The notes below the pieces were generated by a model. It worked only from the letters and a program-made list of their open reading frames with translations, ran no database searches and was not told where the DNA came from. The translations under genes were made by a program, and so were the position numbers. A stretch of 64,000 nucleotides of DNA from a virus. Each line of letters starts with the position of its first letter. Position 1 is the first letter of the stretch. This document shows, one piece after another, positions 57,644 to 64,000 of this stretch. Where the stretch lies: positions 1 through 64,000 of IMG/VR virus record IMGVR_UViG_3300033388_002987; one strand, 5' to 3'.

Positions 57644-58336
57644 ATGAACCAATTCCAATACACACTAGCTATGAATAAAATACCTACACTTAAAACTCAT
57701 AAAGCGAAAGAAGAATTTGCTAGGGAGATCTACGAAGTATTAGAGCCTCATGGTAAATGCTATTCTATGGATGTTAAAGACGACAACATACAAACTATAG
57801 TAAACGGGTATAAATGCCTTTGTGTAATAATACCTTTATGTACCAGTGCTAAAGGTTTACCACAATTTATAACTACCATACATGAGAACTGTCGTATAAG
57901 TTTACTAAGACGATGCACTAATACTAATAATATTACGTACGATGAGTATATTGATATGTTTCAATATGAGACTAATGAATTAAATTTTAGTAATGGGTAC
58001 CCTAGTAGTAGACAGCCATTTATTGACTTAATTGGAACTAACATTCAACCATATAAAATAGATCTAAATTTACGTGCAACAAATCAAGGCACTTATAGTG
58101 TACCATCATTTGATTTGTATACCCACAATCAATTACTGACTCTAGAAATGTATAAAGACCTAGCACTAAAAAGTAAAGTATTAACAGTAGTAGAAGATGA
58201 GTTAAAACGCCTTTATAGTCTAGTAGCTTCCCTAGACACTGCAGCTATGTTAACTGACTTAGACGATATAACACGCTCAGCTAATCTAATAACTAGTACC
58301 ATAAAGGCTCGCAATGAACAAGTTGGCACCATATAA
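57644..58336 (+). CDS. Unknown protein, 230 aa
   Basis: Starts MNQFQYTLAMNK, similar to 60020 (VNQFDYIVAVEK). Mixed fold with a helical end (LKRLYSLVASLDTAAML). Overlaps the polymerase gene by 23 bp. In a split-polymerase context it could be an accessory factor, by position only. Confidence 0.6.
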   Translation: MNQFQYTLAMNKIPTLKTHKAKEEFAREIYEVLEPHGKCYSMDVKDDNIQTIVNGYKCLCVIIPLCTSAKGLPQFITTIHENCRISLLRRCTNTNNITYDEYIDMFQYETNELNFSNGYPSSRQPFIDLIGTNIQPYKIDLNLRATNQGTYSVPSFDLYTHNQLLTLEMYKDLALKSKVLTVVEDELKRLYSLVASLDTAAMLTDLDDITRSANLITSTIKARNEQVGTI

Positions 58337-59687
58337 GATACCATACGGACGCTACCTGAAATCAGGTGAGTACAGACCTCCAGGTAAGAAATCACTAAAG
58401 TGGTTCACAACCCCTCACAGAACTATTCACGTCACCCGTGAGGGTGACTACCAACAAGTAAAATACGAAGCCTTCAACCCTGGCTCACGCCATAACATCC
58501 GTCAATGGATGGAAGAGGACTTCGGCTATACATTCCCTTACTACACTCCCAAAGGTAACCCTAAAGTAGATGTAGATTCCCTAGAGAACATGCAACATCC
58601 TTCAGGTAAGCTCCTTAGACGTTACCTGAAGGTAACGAAAGACCAATCTCAAGTGGGAGGAGCCGACGGTTCACTAGTTAAAAACTACAATGAAACTCAG
58701 CGTACTGTAAAGTCAAGGACTGACACTAATGGAACGGTAACAGGCAGGTTCACTAGTAGCTCAATTAACTTAGCACAGATACCTGCACAACAAGAGTTCC
58801 GAGAACTTTTCAGGGCACCTCAAGGCTGGTCCTTCTTAGGAACAGACTTTAGTGGACAAGAGAACGTCAACCTAGCAGAAATGCTCTACCCATACGACGA
58901 TGGACGCCTAGCGGACATCATCGCCTCAGGTAACAAGGACGATGGTACAGACCTTCACTCCCTAAACGCTAAAGCCTGTGGCATCTCCCGTGGAGACGCT
59001 AAACCACTTTGGTTTGGATTCCTATACGGATCCTCTCCAACCTTAACAGGCTACACGTTACTAAAGCATGGCTTCTTTGCTGACTACACTCCTAAAGAGT
59101 TTACTGCTATGGAGAAGAAACTTAAACGTAGAGTAATCTCGCTAGACACTGGTGAATTCTACCCAATCAAGAAAGACGCACTAGTACCATTCAATAAACA
59201 GCTTATTATACAAGCGCTCTTTGGTGCTAAAGTACAAGCAGACCTTATTGCATCAACACATGGACTTGCAAGCCTCATTAAGAACTTAACTATGACAGCT
59301 AAGGCAAATGGGTATGTAACTATGTTTGGCGGCCGCAGGGTACCTATACGTCACGCTCACGCTACACTTAACTCACAACTACAAGGTATGGGTGCTGAAG
59401 CAATGAAGCACTACCTAGTATTCTATCACGAGGAAGCTAAGCGCCAAGGTTTACACCATGGCCAACACTTCAAACAAGAAGCTTGTATTTACGATGAGGT
59501 AGACTTAATAGTACGTGATGATAAACGCTTTGAAATAGCTGATATCCTCCAAGGTACTTACGAAAAGGTCTCCACACACTTAGGTATGAAATGTACTTAT
59601 ACAGGCGAGGTCCTCATAGGAGGTCACTCTAAAGACAAGCATGGCCCTAACGGCCTTGCTGATAACTCGTGGCAAGGATGTCACTAA
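58314..59687 (+). CDS. DNA polymerase (family A) polymerase domain, separate gene
   Basis: 457 residues; AAAGG site 6 nt before the ATG. FNPGSRHNIRQWMEEDFGY matches the T7-type FNPSSRDHIQ start of the polymerase region. T/GR/SS motif near 140-150; motif A TDFSGQE (Asp178); motif B RGDAKPLWFGFLYG (226-239); motif C IYDEVD (Asp394). Thumb and fingers are complete, but there is no exonuclease domain; that lies in 41533-42354. N4 gp39-like. Confidence 0.92.
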   Translation: MNKLAPYKIPYGRYLKSGEYRPPGKKSLKWFTTPHRTIHVTREGDYQQVKYEAFNPGSRHNIRQWMEEDFGYTFPYYTPKGNPKVDVDSLENMQHPSGKLLRRYLKVTKDQSQVGGADGSLVKNYNETQRTVKSRTDTNGTVTGRFTSSSINLAQIPAQQEFRELFRAPQGWSFLGTDFSGQENVNLAEMLYPYDDGRLADIIASGNKDDGTDLHSLNAKACGISRGDAKPLWFGFLYGSSPTLTGYTLLKHGFFADYTPKEFTAMEKKLKRRVISLDTGEFYPIKKDALVPFNKQLIIQALFGAKVQADLIASTHGLASLIKNLTMTAKANGYVTMFGGRRVPIRHAHATLNSQLQGMGAEAMKHYLVFYHEEAKRQGLHHGQHFKQEACIYDEVDLIVRDDKRFEIADILQGTYEKVSTHLGMKCTYTGEVLIGGHSKDKHGPNGLADNSWQGCH

Positions 59688-59708
59688 CATTATTTAATAG
59701 GATATAAC

Positions 59709-60023
59709 ATGATAAGTAAAGAACTATTTAGTGCAGTAACCGGTATCCAATTAGAAAATGGTTTTGCTTATGATGGGTATAGTGATTTTCATCATATTAG
59801 TAAATGGAACATCCACGAACTTGCACACAAGTGCAAGGAGTGGGCTGCTAACAAAGGTTACTATATATCGTCATTCAGTGATTATACAGAAGACTGGTTC
59901 TGTAATATTAGATTCCCTGGTAAGGTTCCGTTTAGACAAACATTTATACATTTAAATGAGCCTGAAGCTATATTCGCAGCATGCGAATATATACTAAAGG
60001 AACAAAAAAAGGAATTACCGTGA
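59709..60023 (+). CDS. Unknown protein, 104 aa
   Basis: AGGA site. Aromatic- and Lys-rich (HHISKWNIHELAHKCKEWAANKGYYISS). Stop overlaps the GTG of the next gene (GTGA). Confidence 0.6.
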   Translation: MISKELFSAVTGIQLENGFAYDGYSDFHHISKWNIHELAHKCKEWAANKGYYISSFSDYTEDWFCNIRFPGKVPFRQTFIHLNEPEAIFAACEYILKEQKKELP

Positions 60024-60385
60024 ACCAATTTGATTACATAGTAGCTGTCGAGAAGATGAAGTCATTAGTTACCATTAAAAGTAAATCAATCTTTATTAAG
60101 GATATAAAAATTATTTGGAGCAACGTTAAAGGCATTACACCTTATAACATCCTTCTTATGGATACAGTAATGAATGAGTTTTTACCTGAAAAGATACCAG
60201 GAGCAGCTTCCTTACGAAATGCTATAAATGAATATGCTGGAAGGCTTACAGGTGACACCTCTATTTTAGATAACATAACTAAAACACCAGTTACTGGTAG
60301 TAATGATTACCACAGCTTCATGAGTAGCCCTGGAATCCCAGCTTATTTAAAACTAGCAGTATTAAAGGCAGAACATGGCAATTGA
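60020..60385 (+). CDS. Unknown protein, 121 aa, GTG start
   Basis: GTG 60020 has AAAGGA at good distance and overlaps the previous stop; a longer ATG frame from 59981 has no SD and overlaps 43 bp. N-terminus similar to 57644-58336. Unknown. Confidence 0.55.
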   Translation: MNQFDYIVAVEKMKSLVTIKSKSIFIKDIKIIWSNVKGITPYNILLMDTVMNEFLPEKIPGAASLRNAINEYAGRLTGDTSILDNITKTPVTGSNDYHSFMSSPGIPAYLKLAVLKAEHGN

Positions 60386-60605
60386 TATACACTCAATGGA
60401 GCTACACGAGGTAGCTCACGAAGAAAAAGGTAATATTGAAATTACCCGCGTAGCTGGTGGGTGGCTATACTACTACTTATTTCGAAAAGAAACAATATTT
60501 GTTCCACGGCAAGATTCACAAAGCCCCATTCCCATGATCGACATCTACGGTGTGGAAAGTGTACTACGCGAAATCAAAGACATCATGTATCAAAGGACTT
60601 ACTAA
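60375..60605 (+). CDS. Unknown protein, 76 aa
   Basis: Overlaps the previous gene by 11 bp. Beta-rich centre (VAGGWLYYYLFRKETIFVP). Stop overlaps the next ATG. Confidence 0.55.
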   Translation: MAIDIHSMELHEVAHEEKGNIEITRVAGGWLYYYLFRKETIFVPRQDSQSPIPMIDIYGVESVLREIKDIMYQRTY

Positions 60606-60760
60606 TGACACCAACTAAAACAGCTCAAGAAACCTTCGAGCAGATGACACCACAAGAGTTTATGCTAAACCCGCAACTACACGCTTGGTTCGTTGAAAAC
60701 GATGTACAAGAGTGTTTCAAAAACCATCCGTGCAACCAAGCACGTATAAAAGGAGCCTAA
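60605..60760 (+). CDS. Small acidic protein, 51 aa
   Basis: Start at ATG 60605 (TAATG). Reads MTPTKTAQETFEQMTPQEF..., acidic and helical. Directly followed by the exonuclease ATG. Confidence 0.55.
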   Translation: MTPTKTAQETFEQMTPQEFMLNPQLHAWFVENDVQECFKNHPCNQARIKGA

Positions 60761-61717
60761 ATGGCAAAGACTAATAAGAGAACTAAAAATATACTAAATA
60801 GTAACTGGAAAGATATCCTTACACGTAAAGCTGCTGGAGAGTCAACTACTAGTATAGCACAGCTATACGGTATCTCTAAACAAGCGCTAAGTGCTAGACT
60901 TAAAAAACAAGTAGTAACTACATCAATAGCTAATCCAACTCTAAAGATACTAACACTAGATATCGAGAACGCACCAATGATGTCATATCACTGGGGCTTA
61001 TGGCAACAAAATATAGGTCAACCAATGCGTCTAGACGGAGATCGTTCTTACATGATGACTGTAGCTGCAAAGTGGCTACACGAAGACAAGGTACATTACT
61101 TTGAAACTCGTAATGAAGACGATTCCAGCATAACTGCTGAAATCTTAAAGCTAGTTGATGAAGCTGATATTATAGTAGGGCATAACGCCCAGAAGTTTGA
61201 TATGAAGAAGATTAACGCTTACGCTATTCTTAACAAAATCCCACCACCATCCCCATACCGTGTAGTAGACACTATGCTAATTGCTAAGAAGCACTTCGCA
61301 TTTGAACGCAACACTCTAGACTACTTATCACACGCATTATGTTCTGAAACTAAATCAGCACATAAAGAGTTCCACGGCTTTGAGCTATGGAAGGAATGTA
61401 TGAAGGGCAACGACGCTGCTTGGGCCGAAATGAAGCACTACAACATCCAAGACGTTAGAGTAACAGAAGAACTATACCTAATCCTTCGCCCATGGGCTAA
61501 AGGCCACCCAAGTATTGTTACTACTACAGACTCTACTGTCCACAGATGTACATCATGTGGTTCTAAGAACGTTAGTACTGACGGTTACTCTATAACAAAT
61601 GTTAGTAAGTTCCAGAAGTACAAATGTAATGACTGTGGAAGTTTCTCACGTGGACGTAAAAACCTAGTAAGCAAAGCAGCTAGAGAAAAGCTACTTACTC
61701 CTGTAGCTAATGGCTAA
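60761..61717 (+). CDS. DnaQ/RNase H-like 3'-5' exonuclease with HTH and zinc ribbon
   Basis: 318 residues. Residues 15-50 are an HTH (TSIAQLYGISKQALSARLKK). The nuclease core is DEDD type: LTLDIEN (Asp67, Glu69), IIVGHNAQKFD, YNIQDVRVTEELY. A C-terminal zinc ribbon CTSCGSKN...CNDCG at about 262-292. Similar proteins lie next to the N4-type replication genes. Probably acts on phage or host DNA/RNA ends. Confidence 0.8.
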   Translation: MAKTNKRTKNILNSNWKDILTRKAAGESTTSIAQLYGISKQALSARLKKQVVTTSIANPTLKILTLDIENAPMMSYHWGLWQQNIGQPMRLDGDRSYMMTVAAKWLHEDKVHYFETRNEDDSSITAEILKLVDEADIIVGHNAQKFDMKKINAYAILNKIPPPSPYRVVDTMLIAKKHFAFERNTLDYLSHALCSETKSAHKEFHGFELWKECMKGNDAAWAEMKHYNIQDVRVTEELYLILRPWAKGHPSIVTTTDSTVHRCTSCGSKNVSTDGYSITNVSKFQKYKCNDCGSFSRGRKNLVSKAAREKLLTPVANG

Positions 61718-61916
61718 TTATGAAAAAGCAATTAAAGCTAGGATAAAACCTATAATCAACAAAGCTATTGAATTAATAGAACGTCAGGATGATGAGGCCT
61801 TCTTAGGAAGAATGCATATCCTTGCAGCGCAGATTCAAGGGGACGAAAGTGTTGATGCTGCAGTAGAGCTGGCTATTCTAGCACTTACCGCAGAAGAATT
61901 TGGTAAAATTAAATAA
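61710..61916 (+). CDS. Small helical protein, 68 aa
   Basis: Overlaps the exonuclease by 8 bp. Ala/Ile/Glu-rich helices. Unknown. Confidence 0.55.
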   Translation: MANYEKAIKARIKPIINKAIELIERQDDEAFLGRMHILAAQIQGDESVDAAVELAILALTAEEFGKIK

Positions 61917-61925
61917 GGAAATAAA

Positions 61926-63332
61926 ATGCTAGACATCTACAAAGACAGTCTTGAAAAAGACGGGTGCTTCGACGTAACATACCCAAAGGTATTCGACGCA
62001 GCATCCAAGGTCATCCCTAGCAATATCCCAGAGAAAATGCGTATGTTAATGACCGCAACTGAACTAACAGTATTTGCTGGGCACTTACGTAAACCAATAA
62101 ACTGGCATGGTGCTAAGATACCAATCAACATCATAGCCTTCCTAGTAGGAGGCTCTGGTGCCGGTAAAGGCCTTTCAATTAAGAGTATCTCCTCTATCCT
62201 AGATGGAGGCAATAAGCAAATCAACACCAACAGAGAAGCCCACGCTAAACTCCTAGCAGTAGAAGACGCTGAAACTGACGGCAAGAAAGCCACTGACTGG
62301 CGTAAGTACTACTCTAAACCTCGCGACCTTAAATCAGCAATCTCTACCCTTCCAGGAACAATGAAGCATTTAGCGGCACTGGAACGTGGTAAACAAGGTG
62401 CTGGTTACATGTACGTCGATGAAATAGGTAGTGAACTTATTAGCAACAAAGACCTCTCTGAAAACATCATTGCCCTAGCCGTTGGCTACGACACTGGTGA
62501 AATAGCCCCTAAGATCCTTAAAGACGATAATAACCAAGTTGAAGGCATCAAAAACCTTCCATACTCTGCGTTAATGTTTGGTTCACCTATGAACATTATC
62601 TTTGATGAAGCTGTTAAACGCAAATTCAAAGAAGAGTTCTCAACTAAGCTATCTCGTAGATGCCATTTCTCCTTCATAACTGAAGAGACTAAAAGGCCTA
62701 CATTCAACTCAATAGAAGAGTCTCGTGAGTATGCTAAAGCAGAACGCATGCGCGTTCAGACAGCGTCAGCTGGCTTAGAGCCTTGGTTCACCGCATTAGC
62801 ATCTTCAACTACAAACATCCCTCTAGAAGTAGAAGAGGAAGTAGAAGAGTTATTCAGTGATTACCACGGCTACAATGAATGGTATGCAGATACTATCCCA
62901 AACCAATTTGCTATGACTAAACTCCACCGCTTACATTTACAATGGAAAAGCCTTAAAGTAGCGGGTGCAATAGCAATCCTAGAAGGTGTAGAAGTAATTA
63001 CTAAGCAACATCTCATCGAAGCAATACGCTTCTCTGAGATTTACGCTAATGACATTTATAACTTCGAGCAGGAACTTGAAAAGGAACCTTACGAATTATT
63101 TGCTGACTATATGATATCAATAGCTGAAAAAGGCTATGCTAATATATCCATCCATAAGCTTCGTAAAATGGGCTTTGTAAAGGGTACTGGCTCTGCTCAG
63201 AATAAGATGATTGAACTAATTGATCTTGCTAGGTCCTACGACGATCATAACAGATATCAATACGCGGAAGGCTACATCCACTTCTACGAAGAGGCATCTA
63301 TATCAGATGCTGACAGAGATGAGCTAGCATGA
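61926..63332 (+). CDS. P-loop ATPase, helicase-like (N4 gp42-like)
   Basis: 468 residues; AAGGA site. Walker A GGSGAGKGLS at 75-84 and Walker B-like YMYVDEIG near 160-166, as in DUF3987/D5-type helicases associated with phage primases. Lies just before the primase gene, in the gp42-gp43 order of N4. Confidence 0.75.
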   Translation: MLDIYKDSLEKDGCFDVTYPKVFDAASKVIPSNIPEKMRMLMTATELTVFAGHLRKPINWHGAKIPINIIAFLVGGSGAGKGLSIKSISSILDGGNKQINTNREAHAKLLAVEDAETDGKKATDWRKYYSKPRDLKSAISTLPGTMKHLAALERGKQGAGYMYVDEIGSELISNKDLSENIIALAVGYDTGEIAPKILKDDNNQVEGIKNLPYSALMFGSPMNIIFDEAVKRKFKEEFSTKLSRRCHFSFITEETKRPTFNSIEESREYAKAERMRVQTASAGLEPWFTALASSTTNIPLEVEEEVEELFSDYHGYNEWYADTIPNQFAMTKLHRLHLQWKSLKVAGAIAILEGVEVITKQHLIEAIRFSEIYANDIYNFEQELEKEPYELFADYMISIAEKGYANISIHKLRKMGFVKGTGSAQNKMIELIDLARSYDDHNRYQYAEGYIHFYEEASISDADRDELA

Positions 63333-63481
63333 TACAATTTAATAAACTAGTAGCATACGTTGAAAGTCGTTTGACCACTTCTGGGTTAACACTGTCAACC
63401 TATGGTAAAGGGGAAATGCTTAAACGTTTCAACAAAAAAGAATCTGAGGGTGGTTACTCTCAATACTGGAAAGAGTTATGA
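63329..63481 (+). CDS. Small basic protein, 50 aa
   Basis: ATGA overlap with the ATPase gene. MIQFNKLVAYVESRL start recalls the MDKF/MNQF module of nearby small genes. Unknown. Confidence 0.55.
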   Translation: MIQFNKLVAYVESRLTTSGLTLSTYGKGEMLKRFNKKESEGGYSQYWKEL

Positions 63482-63529
63482 CAGTTGCCAAGAAACCATA
63501 TACACTAATAGTTTACTAAAGGAGCCATC

Positions 63530-64000
63530 ATGCAACACGGAGTAAGCTTCTTAGAAGTAGACAACTCAGCCATTCAGCAAGCAATTGCTGATAAGGCATC
63601 AAAAGACCACATAAGTTACCTTAAGCAATCAGTTGCGTTTAATGCAGTTTATGGGTTTCAATACCAAGAAGTCAGCTTCGCAGACTTATCTAATATCCTA
63701 GATCACGACTACGGGTTTACTCCTTTCAAATATCGCTCCGTAGAAGAAGGTGCTATCTACAACGTAGAAAAGCATCCTGAAGCATGGGGACGAGTTCGTG
63801 GACGTGACAACGTTAATGACTCAGTCACATGGCTCTGCCTCGATATAGATGAGACAACAATCACTGATGAAGAGCTTCACCAAATACTGGGTAAGCTTAA
63901 CCATCATATAGCTCGTACGTCAGATAAAACAAACCCATACAAATACCGTGTACTCTTAGAACTGGACCGTCCAGTTCATATGACTCATCATACTTGGAAA
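63530..64000 (+). CDS. Primase N-terminal part (N4 gp43-like, AEP type), 3' end outside window
   Basis: GGAG site before the ATG; the frame is open to the window edge (157 codons). WLCLDIDETTITDEEL carries an acidic Asp-x-Asp as in archaeo-eukaryotic primases, followed by NHHIARTSDKTNPYKYRVLLELDRPV, the strand-loop typical of phage replication primases. Position after the ATPase supports the call. Confidence 0.7.
   Translation, partial: MQHGVSFLEVDNSAIQQAIADKASKDHISYLKQSVAFNAVYGFQYQEVSFADLSNILDHDYGFTPFKYRSVEEGAIYNVEKHPEAWGRVRGRDNVNDSVTWLCLDIDETTITDEELHQILGKLNHHIARTSDKTNPYKYRVLLELDRPVHMTHHTWK

Noticed and set aside
42330-58340. Split intein or trans-splicing intron joining the DNA polymerase halves
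   Set aside because: Neither protein end shows intein blocks (no Cys/Ser start of an intein, no HisAsn end), and no intron core is next to either end.
59981-60019. ATG-started longer form of the 60020 gene
   Set aside because: No ribosome site, and a 43-bp overlap; GTG 60020 has AAAGGA and a GTGA overlap.

Overview
This 64 kb window is part of the genome of a lytic, low-GC phage related to Escherichia phage N4 (Schitoviridae-like). The evidence is a two-subunit T7-like RNA polymerase II (gp15/gp16-like), an AAA+ ATPase paired with a metallopeptidase-plus-VWA protein (gp24/gp25-like), a family A DNA polymerase, a P-loop ATPase followed by an AEP-like primase (gp42/gp43-like), and a leftward late block ending at a large terminase. 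A spanin pair with an outer-membrane lipoprotein shows a Gram-negative host. ThyX and AAAGGA-type ribosome binding sites would fit Campylobacterota, but the sequence does not prove the host. The virion RNA polymerase, portal and capsid genes are not in the window.

Layout. 1-8959 (minus strand) is the tail end of the late block: fibre-like proteins, holin-like protein, spanins, terminase, four almost abutting tRNA genes (Asn, Phe, Gln, Pro) and small genes. 8960-9613 is a gene-free divergent region with two matching hairpin elements that look like virion-polymerase promoters; it probably also holds the genome ends. 9614-20045 (plus strand) is an early region of dozens of very small genes, two UUCG-loop terminators, a repeated 19-bp promoter-like motif, and RNA polymerase II, whose large subunit is split by a GIY-YIG gene. 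20309-31050 is accessory: an alarmone-hydrolase-like HD protein, a membrane-anchored HNH nuclease, a TelA-like protein, YopX-like proteins and a structured non-coding region. 31106-42976 carries an AAA+ pair, thyX, homing endonucleases and the exonuclease half of the DNA polymerase. 42977-44473 is a 1.5 kb gene-free, hairpin-rich block. 44474-51192 holds an NAD salvage cassette (NMNAT, Nudix, NAMPT), an RNA ligase and a phosphoesterase. 51599-64000 holds an AAA+ gene interrupted by a group I intron with an HNH gene, the VWA protein, the polymerase half of the DNA polymerase, an exonuclease, an ATPase and the start of a primase.

The most unusual content is non-coding. Three gene-free blocks (23613-24056, 42977-44473, 51193-51598) are full of strong hairpins. 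The first two share a hairpin with an almost constant loop and flanks while three consecutive stem pairs change in a compensatory way, which is direct evidence of a conserved RNA fold. The first block also shows, in an AT-rich loop, an 11-nt perfect complement of the Shine-Dalgarno leaders of three early genes. Both phage polymerases are also encoded in pieces. The N- and C-terminal parts of the RNA polymerase II large subunit are separate genes around an endonuclease. The exonuclease and polymerase domains of the DNA polymerase lie 16 kb apart.

The NAD salvage genes (NARP2-like), RNA ligase plus tRNAs, alarmone hydrolase and membrane-tethered nuclease suggest a phage well equipped against host defences and competitors. 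That reading is inference from family knowledge.
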